Of a stretch of 64,000 bases of DNA, positions 36,834-45,414 are shown one piece after another. Within the stretch, counting starts at the first letter, position 1, and each line of letters begins with the position of its first letter. This DNA is from an uncultured Chlorobiaceae bacterium. Its GTDB lineage: Bacteria > Bacteroidota > Chlorobiia > Chlorobiales > Chlorobiaceae. Made by a program: the position numbers and the translations under genes. Below the pieces are notes generated by a model. It was not told where the DNA came from, ran no database searches, and saw only the letters and a list, made by a program, of their open reading frames with translations. The stretch is taken from assembly GCA_903887845.1 (NCBI GenBank), contig CAISRC010000065.1, positions 1 through 64,000 of the forward strand, given 5' to 3'.

Positions 36834-39236
36834 ATGCCCCTCAAAAAATCTGAACTCTACTCCTCCCTGTGGCAAAGCTGTGACGAACTGCGCGGCGGTA
36901 TGGATGCCAGCCAGTATAAGGACTATGTGCTCGTCCTGCTTTTTGTCAAATATATCAGCGACAAATATGCCGGTGTGCTCTATGCTCCCATAACCATTCC
37001 CGAGGGCGCAAGCTTCAGGGATATGGTTGCCCTCAAAGGCAAAACCGACATCGGCGACCAGATCAACAAAAAGATTCTTGGGCCGCTGGCGAGCGCCAAC
37101 AAGCTCTCCGATATGCCGGACTTCAACGACGACACCAAGCTTGGCAGCGGCAAGGACAAGGTCGATACGCTCACCAACCTCATCGCCATTTTTGAGAATC
37201 CGGCACTTGATTTCTCCAAAAATCGGGCAGAGGGCGACGATATTCTCGGCGATGCCTATGAGTATCTGATGCGCCACTTTGCCACAGAGAGCGGCAAAAG
37301 CAAAGGGCAGTTCTACACCCCTGCCGAGGTGAGCCGCATCATGGCCAGAATTGTCGGTATTCACGATGCCCCCACAACCAATAACACCACGGTGTACGAT
37401 CCCACCTGCGGCTCGGGGTCGCTCCTCCTGAAGGTGGGTGATGAAGCAACCGCCCGGGTAACGCTCTATGGTCAGGAAAAGGATGCCGCCACCTCCGGCC
37501 TTGCCCGTATGAACATGATTCTTCACAACAATCCCACAGCGGAAATCAAGCAGGGGAACACGCTGGCCAATCCCCTCTTTTTTGATGCCGATCTGGGCGA
37601 TCTCAAAACTTTTGACTATGTCGTCGCCAATCCGCCCTTCAGCGACAAGAGCTGGAGCAAGGGGATTGAGCCCCTGAATGATACGTATGGCCGGTTCCGG
37701 CATTTCGGTGTTCCCCCTGCCAAACAGGGAGACTACGCCTACCTGCTCCACATTATCCGCTCACTCAAAAGCACCGGCAAGGGAGCCTGCATTCTGCCCC
37801 ACGGCGTTCTCTTTCGGGGTAATGCCGAGGGCGATATTCGTCGCAAACTTATCAGGATGGGCTACATCAAGGGTATCATCGGTCTTCCGGCCAACCTCTT
37901 TTACGGCACTGGTATTCCCGCCTGCATTATTGTCATTGACAAAAAAGATGCTCATGCCCGCAAAGGCATCTTCATGATTGATGCCAGCGCAGGGTACATG
38001 AAGGATGGTCCCAAGAACCGTCTACGCGACATGGATCTCCACAAGATTGTTGATGTTTTTACCCGGCAGCTTGAGATCCCGAAATACTCCCGGATGGTCA
38101 GCATTGAGGAGATTGAGAAAAACGAGTTCAACCTCAACCTTCCACGCTACATCGACAACCAGGTGGCAGAGGATATTCAAGATATCGAAGGCCACCTTCG
38201 CGGAGGAATCCCCAGCACCGATGTTGATGGCCTTCAGCCCTACTGGGAGGTCTGCCCGGAGCTTCGCCAAACCCTTTTCAAGGCCAATCGTCCCGGTTAC
38301 CTTGATCTTGCTATCCCGAAGGGCAGCATCAAGAGTACCATCTACAACCACCCGGAGTTCGTCACCTTCATCGAGAGCATGAACAGCCTCTTTGCCGAGT
38401 GGCAGGAGAGCGCCGCCCTCAGACTCAAAAACCTTCAGCCCGCGTTTCATCCCAAGGCGCTGATTCAGGAACTCTCCGAAGAGCTGCTCACGCACTACAC
38501 CGGCAAGCCGCTGATCGACAACTATCACGTTTACCAGCACCTGATGGATTACTGGACGGAGACCATGCAGGATGACTGCTATCTCATTGCCGCAGATGGA
38601 TGGAGAGCTGAAACCTCTCGCCTTCTGGTGAAGAACAGCAAAGGCAAAGAGGTTGACAAAGGCTGGGCCTGCGATCTTGTGCCCAGGCAGCTTGTCATCG
38701 CTCGATACTTTGCCGAAGAGCAGGAAGCCATCACCCGGCTTGAGGCTAAACTGGAAAGCCTCAAGGCACGCATAGCAGAACTTGAAGAGGAGCACGGCGG
38801 GGAGGAGGGCGTTTTTTCAGGACTGGACAAGGTGAACAAGGCAAGTGTTACGGCGCGGTTGAAGGAGATTAAAGGGGAGAGGGAGAGCAAAGAGGAGGCC
38901 GATCTGCTCCGCGAGTGGCTGAAGCTTTCAGGCGACGAAGCCGACCTGAAGAAGTCGCACAAAGAGGTGGAGGCCAACCTTGACCAGCTCGCCTATGCCA
39001 AATATCCCTCACTGAGCGAAGAGGATGTGAAAACGCTGGTTGTTGATGATAAATGGCTCGCTACAATTGCTGCCGCCATTCACGGTGAGATGGATCGCAT
39101 CAGCCAGACCCTGACCCGCCGGGTGAAAGAGCTTGCCGAACGCTATGAAACGCCTCTACCCGAGGTGAACAGCAAGGTCGCCAAGCTGGAGGCGAAGGTG
39201 AATGAGCATCTTAAACGAATGGGGATGGAGCTATGA
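36834..39236 (+). CDS. hsdM: Type I N6-adenine methyltransferase, M subunit (extended)
   Basis: The 800-aa protein carries an HsdM N-terminal bundle, the SAM-binding motif VYDPTCGSGSLLL and the catalytic NPPF (DYVVANPPFSDKSW), followed by G-A-C-I-L-P-H-G-V-L-F. HsdM is usually ~500-530 aa; here ~280 extra residues follow, including a long charged coiled coil (about residues 625-740). The extension is in frame and the gene ends with the ATGA overlap to the KilA-N gene, so it is not a sequence error. It methylates adenine in the target chosen by HsdS. Confidence 0.94.
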   Translation: MPLKKSELYSSLWQSCDELRGGMDASQYKDYVLVLLFVKYISDKYAGVLYAPITIPEGASFRDMVALKGKTDIGDQINKKILGPLASANKLSDMPDFNDDTKLGSGKDKVDTLTNLIAIFENPALDFSKNRAEGDDILGDAYEYLMRHFATESGKSKGQFYTPAEVSRIMARIVGIHDAPTTNNTTVYDPTCGSGSLLLKVGDEATARVTLYGQEKDAATSGLARMNMILHNNPTAEIKQGNTLANPLFFDADLGDLKTFDYVVANPPFSDKSWSKGIEPLNDTYGRFRHFGVPPAKQGDYAYLLHIIRSLKSTGKGACILPHGVLFRGNAEGDIRRKLIRMGYIKGIIGLPANLFYGTGIPACIIVIDKKDAHARKGIFMIDASAGYMKDGPKNRLRDMDLHKIVDVFTRQLEIPKYSRMVSIEEIEKNEFNLNLPRYIDNQVAEDIQDIEGHLRGGIPSTDVDGLQPYWEVCPELRQTLFKANRPGYLDLAIPKGSIKSTIYNHPEFVTFIESMNSLFAEWQESAALRLKNLQPAFHPKALIQELSEELLTHYTGKPLIDNYHVYQHLMDYWTETMQDDCYLIAADGWRAETSRLLVKNSKGKEVDKGWACDLVPRQLVIARYFAEEQEAITRLEAKLESLKARIAELEEEHGGEEGVFSGLDKVNKASVTARLKEIKGERESKEEADLLREWLKLSGDEADLKKSHKEVEANLDQLAYAKYPSLSEEDVKTLVVDDKWLATIAAAIHGEMDRISQTLTRRVKELAERYETPLPEVNSKVAKLEAKVNEHLKRMGMEL

Positions 39237-40087
39237 GTAAATCAACAAAATCAATTATTGAAGTACAGGGTGTAGCCATTACCGTGCTTTCACAAAGTAA
39301 TGAAGATTACATCTCTTTAACGGATATTGCCCGGTATCGAAATGCACGGGAACCGTTTGCCATCATCAATAACTGGATGCGCAGCCGAAGTACGATTGAA
39401 TTTCTCGGACTTTGGGAAATATTGAGCAATCCAAGTTTTAAACCTCTCGAATTCGAGAGGTTTAAATCTGAAGCGGGAAGCAATTACTTTGTTCTCTCGC
39501 CTCAACGCTGGATAGAAGCTACTAATGCTCTTGGAGTTACTTCGAAATCAGGCCGTTATGGTGGTACCTATGCCCATAAAGATATTGCCTTTGAATTCGC
39601 TTCGTGGATTTCAGTTGAATTCAAGCTCTACCTTATCAAGGAGTTCCAGCATCTCAAGGATGACGAAAACCGACGTCTTTCTCTCTCATGGAACCTTAAC
39701 CGTACACTCTCAAAACTGAACTACCGGATTCATACTGATGCCATCCGCGACCATCTTATCCCAGCGGAAATAACACCTGCGCAGGCAGCCAACACCTACG
39801 CTAATGAGGCTGACATCCTCAATGTTTCCCTCTTTGGCCTGACCGCGAAAGAGTGGCGTGATGCCAATCCCAAACTTGACGGCAACATGCGCGACCATGC
39901 CACTGTGGAGCAGTTGCTCGTACTTGCCAACATTGAAGGGATGAATGCGGAGTTTATTCGCATGAACCTTGTGCAGGGCGACCGACTGAAACGGCTCAAT
40001 CAGATCGCCATTCGTCAGATGCAAACCCTTACCGCAGTGCCTGTTCGTTTACTCCCGGCAGGCACCGGAATGGAGGGGCATGCATGA
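39233..40087 (+). CDS. KilA-N domain DNA-binding protein
   Basis: The 284-aa protein overlaps hsdM (ATGA) and hsdS (ATGA) by 4 bases on each side, so it is made together with them. Residues ~20-150 form a KilA-N domain: ISLTDIARYRN, a W-M-R-S-R segment, then GGTYAHKDIAFEFASWIS and E-F-x-L-Y-L-I-K-E-F. The C-terminal half is helical and of unknown function. KilA-N domains come from phages and large DNA viruses. Its place inside the methylase-specificity operon is seen in other type I loci, but the function is undefined. Confidence 0.85.
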   Translation: MSKSTKSIIEVQGVAITVLSQSNEDYISLTDIARYRNAREPFAIINNWMRSRSTIEFLGLWEILSNPSFKPLEFERFKSEAGSNYFVLSPQRWIEATNALGVTSKSGRYGGTYAHKDIAFEFASWISVEFKLYLIKEFQHLKDDENRRLSLSWNLNRTLSKLNYRIHTDAIRDHLIPAEITPAQAANTYANEADILNVSLFGLTAKEWRDANPKLDGNMRDHATVEQLLVLANIEGMNAEFIRMNLVQGDRLKRLNQIAIRQMQTLTAVPVRLLPAGTGMEGHA

Positions 40088-41280
40088 GTGCTGAGGTGAA
40101 AAACGGCTATAAGCTGACTGAGGTCGGGGTTATTCCTGAGGATTGGGATGTTATGACACTTGGCACCGTATCTGAGATGTCTTCTGGTACTACGCCTTCT
40201 CGTACTTTAATGGATCGATATTATAAAAATGGTTCCATTGCGTGGGTCAAGACTTTAGATTTGAACAATTCAGATATTTGTGAAACCGATGAATGCGTCA
40301 CAGATTTAGCTCTTAAAGAAACATGTTTAAGAGTTAATCCAACAGGGACGGTGCTTGTTGCGATGTATGGAGGTTTTAATCAGATCGGAAGAACCGGATT
40401 ACTGAGGCTTCCTGCTGCTGTAAACCAAGCCATTACAGCGATTCATCCCTTTAAAGGCGTATTGCTTTCGGATTATTTGATCCGTAACATTAATTATAGG
40501 ATTGAATATTGGAAACGAGTGGCAAGCAGCAGCCGAAAAGATCCAAATATCACAAGTAAGGATATCAGGGATTTTCCTGTCGCTTGTCCGAAGTTATATG
40601 AGCAAGAATCCATTGCTGAGGCATTGGGCGATGCGGATGCCCTCATTGAATCTCTTGAGCAGCTTATCGCCAAAAAACGCCAGATCAAACAAGGTGCCAT
40701 GCAGGAACTGCTCACCGGCAAAAAGCGCCTGCCGGGTTTCAGCGGTGAGTGGGTAGAAAAAACGCTTGGTGAAATTGCAACTATAAAGACTGGAAGTAGC
40801 AATAATCAGGATAAGAATGAAGATGGTGAGTATCCATTCTTTGTTCGTTCTAATCATGTAGAGAGAATCAACAGTTATTCGCATGACTGTGAGGCCATCC
40901 TTATTCCTGGTGAAGGGGGGATCGGAAGCATTTTCCATTACATCAACGGACGTTTTGACGTTCATCAAAGGGTCTATGCCATCACCAAGTTTGTAGAAAC
41001 CGTTTCAGGGCTATTTGTTTTTTACTACATGGTTAAAAATTTTGGTGCGCATGCAATGCAGAATTCCGTAAAAGCAACGGTCGATTCACTCAGACTACCG
41101 ACATTTCAGAACTTTGAAATGTTGATTCCTGTAACCTACCAAGAACAAGCTGCCATTGCATCTGTCCTTTCCGACATGGACTCTGAAATTGAATCATTAG
41201 GAATAAAGCTGGTCAAAGCTCGCCAGTTCAAGCAGGGCATGATGCACAACCTCTTAACGGGAAAAACGAGGCTGGCGTAA
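40084..41280 (+). CDS. hsdS: Type I restriction specificity subunit
   Basis: The 398-aa protein has two target-recognition domains. Each starts with the typical entry motif (V-I-P-E-D-W-D-V and F-S-G-E-W-V-E-K-T-L-G-E-I) and is followed by a conserved helix with similar repeated sequence: LIAKKRQIKQGAMQELLTGK at ~residues 197-216 and a matching V-K-A-R-Q-F-K-Q-G-M-M-H-N-L-L-T-G-K at the end. The repeated helices set the spacing between the two half-sites. The target sequence cannot be read from the protein. Confidence 0.94.
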   Translation: MSAEVKNGYKLTEVGVIPEDWDVMTLGTVSEMSSGTTPSRTLMDRYYKNGSIAWVKTLDLNNSDICETDECVTDLALKETCLRVNPTGTVLVAMYGGFNQIGRTGLLRLPAAVNQAITAIHPFKGVLLSDYLIRNINYRIEYWKRVASSSRKDPNITSKDIRDFPVACPKLYEQESIAEALGDADALIESLEQLIAKKRQIKQGAMQELLTGKKRLPGFSGEWVEKTLGEIATIKTGSSNNQDKNEDGEYPFFVRSNHVERINSYSHDCEAILIPGEGGIGSIFHYINGRFDVHQRVYAITKFVETVSGLFVFYYMVKNFGAHAMQNSVKATVDSLRLPTFQNFEMLIPVTYQEQAAIASVLSDMDSEIESLGIKLVKARQFKQGMMHNLLTGKTRLA

Positions 41281-41417
41281 CAGATAGTTCTTCATTTTTT
41301 CTGAAAGCCATTATAACTTTTCTGATATCAGCTATGGCTTTAGAAATTATTGACGTTATACGTTGTCCTTGCCAAAAATATAGTAAATAACATTGGAAAA
41401 ATTTTGGAGAATATATA

Positions 41418-43253
41418 ATGCTAGATCTTTCAGCGTTACGTACCGCATTAGATGCGAACACTGGTTTTGTCGTTGACTCTCAAGTATTGGACTATGTTTT
41501 AGAAAGCATTAACAAAGATTTGGCTCCCATAGAGAATGATGCTGATGCTTGGCGCAAATTTTCAATGCTATGGCCACCACGACTTGTTCATGCTTATCGA
41601 AATCGCCATCTGATTCCTTTTTTTGGGTCTGGTGTTTCTATCGCAGCAGGTCTTCCTTCTTGGAATTCTCTTCTTGTGGATAATTTTGGATTATCGTCTG
41701 AGTTTATTGAAGACAAGGAGCTACAAAATGATCCTTTGACACTTGCTGAATTGGCGGCACAACATGTTGGTATTGATAAGCTTCAAAATACATTGCATAC
41801 TCGTTACGGATCAGTTAAAAAGCCGACAAGCACGCATGTGTTGCTGTGCAGTTTGCGCTGTCCGATATATATTACAACCAACTATGATGTCCTTTTTGAG
41901 GAGGCTTGGAAATTGCTCAATACCGGTATAAAACTTCATGTAGTCACGAATGATCTTTGGGTTGATGGTCTACCGAACAGCGTAGCGCAAATCAGGAATT
42001 CGAATGACCAAGCCTTGTTAATCAAGATTCATGGATCTACGGATAGGCCTGATGAGCAACTTGTACTTACACGAAGGGATTATCGGCACCATTACAGGAG
42101 TAATACAAAGCTATTCTCTTTACTTGGTGATTTACTTTCAAAGGAACATGTTCTATTTTTGGGATTTAGCCATCGAGATCCTGAGGTATCCCGACTTGTT
42201 GAAAATGCTATATTCGAATATGAGAAGGAGCAACTTAAGCCAACTGTAAGTAGGTCAAATGACAGGCCTCATTTTTATAGTCTCCAGTTCAATATGATGT
42301 CTCACAGCCCAGAAGTATACGCTGCTCGAGGGTTAGTTGCGTTACTTCCCCCTACACTTAAGCGTACTGCGGTTGACTCAAGAAGTACGGCACTATCGTT
42401 ATCAATGGCCGAACTGGTTTTAGCTGGAGATCAAGATACGCATAGCAAAATTCGACTGGACGATAAGCTCAGAGAATTTGCGGATCAAGTGGGACATCCG
42501 TTAGAAATGGCTCTATCTGTGTTGGAGGGATTCAAAAACAGTGCACTGACAAAACTAAGTGATTCAACATCTTCTGATGCATGGATGGATAAACTTCTCG
42601 TTGATCTTAAAGAATTAGCCAGCCAAGGAGTTTGGTTACTCAATGATGCAGGGGTGGTTCAGTCTTATCGAGTAGCAGCGGGCCAAGACAGCTCAAAAAG
42701 GGGGACGAAGAAGTCCTTTTCCGAGCGCCCGTATTTTCGTCAAGCGAAGACATATCGAAAGCCATTTGTGTCCGACACAACAATGTCTACATTCAATAGA
42801 AATAGTACATTTTTTATTTGTTTCCCTTTAATGAGCGCTAATGGTTTTGCTGGTTTACTTTTTGCAGCCTGCCAGTCAGGTACTTGGCAAGTGCCATTCC
42901 ATATTGCAAAAGAGTGTTGGAAAGATGATCTGTCTTTTGTTCTGATTGACTCAAACGGTATTGTGATAGTACCCCCGAATGATGAGTTTTCTTCATCGGG
43001 TAATACAGGTCCAGAGGGAGCAAATGAAGATCCTTTGAGTAACATCGGTTACTCATTCGAGAATATTCTATCGCTGTCACGCCGTGATTTTTTGGTGTCA
43101 CATGTTGCCCGTAATATTGTACCACTCAGTCAAGACGATGATATTGCAACAGTATCATCAGACCTAAGGATATACTCTGCTATTACCGAGGTAAGATCTA
43201 CAAGATGGAAGCTTTGTCTATCACGAACAATAGTTAATCTTGACATATTTTAA
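41418..43253 (+). CDS. SIR2-like NADase fused to a Cache-like sensor domain
   Basis: The 611-aa protein follows hsdS by 137 bases, with GGAG upstream of its ATG. Residues ~60-260 are a SIR2 Rossmann domain: FFGSGVSIAAGLPSW (70-74 NAD loop), TTNYDVLFEEA with Asn155, IKIHGS with the catalytic His205, and FLGFSHRDPEV. Residues ~395-605 look like a Cache (PAS-like) sensor, possibly double: L-L-N-D-A-G-V-V, S-E-R-P-Y-F-R-Q-A, KPFVSD, then FVLIDSNGIVIVP and a closing W-K-L-C-L-S. There is no membrane helix or signal peptide, which is unusual for Cache. Defence SIR2 proteins deplete NAD+ on infection; here the Cache part may be the trigger. That role is inferred from fold and location. Confidence 0.8.
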   Translation: MLDLSALRTALDANTGFVVDSQVLDYVLESINKDLAPIENDADAWRKFSMLWPPRLVHAYRNRHLIPFFGSGVSIAAGLPSWNSLLVDNFGLSSEFIEDKELQNDPLTLAELAAQHVGIDKLQNTLHTRYGSVKKPTSTHVLLCSLRCPIYITTNYDVLFEEAWKLLNTGIKLHVVTNDLWVDGLPNSVAQIRNSNDQALLIKIHGSTDRPDEQLVLTRRDYRHHYRSNTKLFSLLGDLLSKEHVLFLGFSHRDPEVSRLVENAIFEYEKEQLKPTVSRSNDRPHFYSLQFNMMSHSPEVYAARGLVALLPPTLKRTAVDSRSTALSLSMAELVLAGDQDTHSKIRLDDKLREFADQVGHPLEMALSVLEGFKNSALTKLSDSTSSDAWMDKLLVDLKELASQGVWLLNDAGVVQSYRVAAGQDSSKRGTKKSFSERPYFRQAKTYRKPFVSDTTMSTFNRNSTFFICFPLMSANGFAGLLFAACQSGTWQVPFHIAKECWKDDLSFVLIDSNGIVIVPPNDEFSSSGNTGPEGANEDPLSNIGYSFENILSLSRRDFLVSHVARNIVPLSQDDDIATVSSDLRIYSAITEVRSTRWKLCLSRTIVNLDIF

Positions 43254-43286
43254 CAATGGATATCTCATCATCCCAAAATCCAGAAG

Positions 43287-44456
43287 TTGATTCAGCGGGC
43301 GGGCAGTGAGTTGATACGGAGGCGGTTTGTGACCAGTGCCGAACTGCTTGTTGGTGTTTATGCTGCGTTGGTACAGACACTTGAAGATTTGGAGCTGCTG
43401 CGTACCGGCCCGTTTGATGCGGCGGTATGCCCTGATGCATCGCTTGCTGACCTTGATGATGAGGCGATGGTTCGCTTTATCCGCAGGGCGCGACTGTTGC
43501 GCGGGTTTCCCCTTCAAGAAGATGCCTCCGCTTTTGAGCTGTTGACTCATCTCAATTTGCTGAACAAGGGTCGGCCTTCTCATGCTGCGGTGCTGTTGTT
43601 CGGCTTTTATCCCCAGCGTTTTCTTATCTCTTCGGAGATCAAGTGTGCCCATTTTCATGGTACAAGGGTTGCCAAGCCGATACCATCATATCAGGTATAC
43701 AAGGGGCGGGCCTTTGAGCTTGTCGATCAGGCGGTTGACTTTGTTCTCTCGAAAATCGACCTTGCTGTTGGCACCCGAGCCGAAAGTGCGGAGGTTCCTG
43801 TCACCTACGAAATCCCTCCTGAAGTGGTGCGGGAGGCAATTGTCAATGCTGTTGCGCATCGGGATTATACCAGTACCGGCAGTGTTCAGGTCATGTTGTT
43901 TGCTGATCGACTGGAGGTGTGGAACCCCGGTACTCTTTCGCCATCACTGACCCTTGAAAAGCTCAGAAAACCTCACGGATCGTTTCCTGCCAACCCGCTT
44001 ATGGCGGAGTCACTCTATCTTGCCAAATATATTGAACGTATGGGCACGGGAACAGGTGACATGATCACCTTTTGCAGCAATGCAGGTCTGCGTGAACCGG
44101 AGTTCAGCCTGACGGACGGGTTTGTAGTCACTATCTGGAGAAAGGAGAGTGCGCTGGCTGGAGCAGTAGCAGAAAATATTTTGTTGCCCACCGGGGAAGT
44201 CGCCGGGGTTTATGTTTCATCTAAATATGTTATTGGTAAAACGCCGGTCAAAACGCCGGTCAAAACGTCGGTCAAAACGCCCGATCGGATTCTTGAACTG
44301 CTTGCGGCAAACCCTGATCTGACATTGGCTGAGGTGGCTAAAGCAATCGATAAATCTTTGAGAGCAGTGGAGCGAGCAAGTGCAAAATTAGTGAAAGAGG
44401 GGCGCTTGTGCTATGTTGGTCCAACAAAGGGCGGCCATTGGGAGGTATTGAGCTGA
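43287..44456 (+). CDS. ATP-binding wHTH regulator (AlbA_2/HATPase family), N-terminus apparently missing
   Basis: The 389-codon frame from TTG 43287 carries the middle and C-terminal parts of the large AlbA_2-HATPase regulator family: F-D-A-x-V-x-x-x-A-S-L-A-D-L-D, GRPSHAAVLLFG, the ATPase motif VVREAIVNAVAHRDY and VWNPG. A linker of K-T-P-V repeats and a winged helix (EVAKAIDKSLRAVERASAKL) follow. The ~120-residue AlbA_2 DNA-binding domain normally present before this is absent, and the start lacks a ribosome-binding site. The frame is the same as that of the SIR2-Cache gene, with only its TAA stop and 11 codons between them. It may be a truncated gene, or translated by re-initiation. Confidence 0.65.
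   Translation: MIQRAGSELIRRRFVTSAELLVGVYAALVQTLEDLELLRTGPFDAAVCPDASLADLDDEAMVRFIRRARLLRGFPLQEDASAFELLTHLNLLNKGRPSHAAVLLFGFYPQRFLISSEIKCAHFHGTRVAKPIPSYQVYKGRAFELVDQAVDFVLSKIDLAVGTRAESAEVPVTYEIPPEVVREAIVNAVAHRDYTSTGSVQVMLFADRLEVWNPGTLSPSLTLEKLRKPHGSFPANPLMAESLYLAKYIERMGTGTGDMITFCSNAGLREPEFSLTDGFVVTIWRKESALAGAVAENILLPTGEVAGVYVSSKYVIGKTPVKTPVKTSVKTPDRILELLAANPDLTLAEVAKAIDKSLRAVERASAKLVKEGRLCYVGPTKGGHWEVLS
44238..44281 (+). repeat. 12-bp in-frame tandem repeat
   Basis: AAAACGCCGGTC occurs three times (44238-44249, 44250-44261, 44262-44273, the third with one mismatch), followed by a partial fourth. It encodes the K-T-P-V/K-T-S-V linker of the ATP-binding regulator. Such a unit can change in number without breaking the frame. 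Confidence 0.85.
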
Positions 44457-44529
44457 ATCCGGTTTTTTTACTGACAGCGTTGGATCTGCTTGAAGGCAGT
44501 GAAGAATCATCTCCGAACCTTTCTGCTGA

Positions 44530-44961
44530 TTATTCCCAGGGGTCAAGAAGTGTTGCGCCAGAACCATTCATGTCGGCGGTGTTTCGCGTAACCACGATCA
44601 AGTCGTTTGTTATGGCCGTCGCAGCAATGAGTGCATCGATGACGGGGAGTGAACGACCAATTTTCTCAGATTCACCAGGCATTGTGCCCCAACAACGTGC
44701 AACTTCAGTGGTAATGCCAAAAATCCGGCCATTGAACCGTTCCATTAATTCGTCAGCCAGCCACGCCTGCAATTGCATTTTTTTTCGGCCTTCCGCCAGC
44801 TTTGAAATTCCTTTTTCAACTTCACCAAGCGTGATGACACACAGATACAGGTTCTCTTCATCCTGACCATCAATCCACTCCATAACTTTCGGTAATGGCT
44901 CCGTTTTGATCAGTTCAGAGATCACACATGTATCCAACAGGTAACCTTTCCCTGACTTCAC
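44530..44961 (-). CDS. vapC: VapC-type PIN-domain toxin
   Basis: The 143-aa ribonuclease has the PIN acidic residues: Asp in YLLDTCVISEL (~residue 10), Glu in LGEVEKGI, Asp in PVIDALIAATA and a late Asp in N-T-A-D-M. It starts 4 bases inside the end of the antitoxin gene (ATG overlapping the upstream stop), a standard VapBC arrangement. It probably cleaves a tRNA or rRNA when freed from the antitoxin. Confidence 0.92.
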   Translation of the reverse strand: MKSGKGYLLDTCVISELIKTEPLPKVMEWIDGQDEENLYLCVITLGEVEKGISKLAEGRKKMQLQAWLADELMERFNGRIFGITTEVARCWGTMPGESEKIGRSLPVIDALIAATAITNDLIVVTRNTADMNGSGATLLDPWE

Positions 44962-45218
44962 AGAACCACCTCACTTCTGCCAGAATCTTTTGATCGTTTG
45001 AGTTCTATCCCTGAATTTCGGAGCGGTGAGTTATGAAAAAAACTTGAGAGGGCCTCACCCGGCTTGCGAACATTCATTGCCTTGTTGTATTCGTCAAAAG
45101 AGATAACCACTGCTGAAGGCTTGCCATGCAGGGTAATAGCCTGTGGACCCTCGTTGAGGGCGTTGCGGACCACTTCGCTCAAATGATTTTTTGCATGTTG
45201 CAGTTGCCATGTTTTCAT
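44958..45218 (-). CDS. Phd/YefM-type antitoxin
   Basis: ATG 45218 is chosen because GAGAAGAGG lies immediately upstream and the protein then begins M-K-T-W-Q-L-Q-H-A-K-N-H-L-S-E-V, the Phd/YefM DNA-binding fold. The 86-aa product continues T-L-H-G-K-P-S-A-V-V-I-S-F-D-E-Y and ends in a basic-acidic tail that should wrap the toxin. An extra 28 codons upstream in the frame are not needed. Confidence 0.9.
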   Translation of the reverse strand: MKTWQLQHAKNHLSEVVRNALNEGPQAITLHGKPSAVVISFDEYNKAMNVRKPGEALSSFFHNSPLRNSGIELKRSKDSGRSEVVL

Positions 45219-45414
45219 CCTCTTCTCCCCATCGGATATTGTATGATCGTTCTGGCTGTTATAGACAGAATACAGGAAAAACTGGCAGGTTTTTGACAAC
45301 ATTTTATTCTCGCCAGCTCCTTTTGCGATGCAGGCAACTCTGAACGCAAAATTCGGGAGCGCGTTATACCCTGTTGATGGAGTGTGACAAAATCAATATA
45401 TCCTGGAAGAAAAC

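Noticed and set aside
36738-37751. A 337-codon minus-strand open frame
   Set aside because: It lies antisense to hsdM, has no family resemblance and arises from the strong codon bias of hsdM.
38022-38795. A 257-codon minus-strand open frame
   Set aside because: Antisense shadow of hsdM; no motif or ribosome-binding site.
41418-43253. Reading the SIR2 protein as a Thoeris ThsA
   Set aside because: ThsA has a SLOG domain and a TIR-domain ThsB partner; neither is present here.
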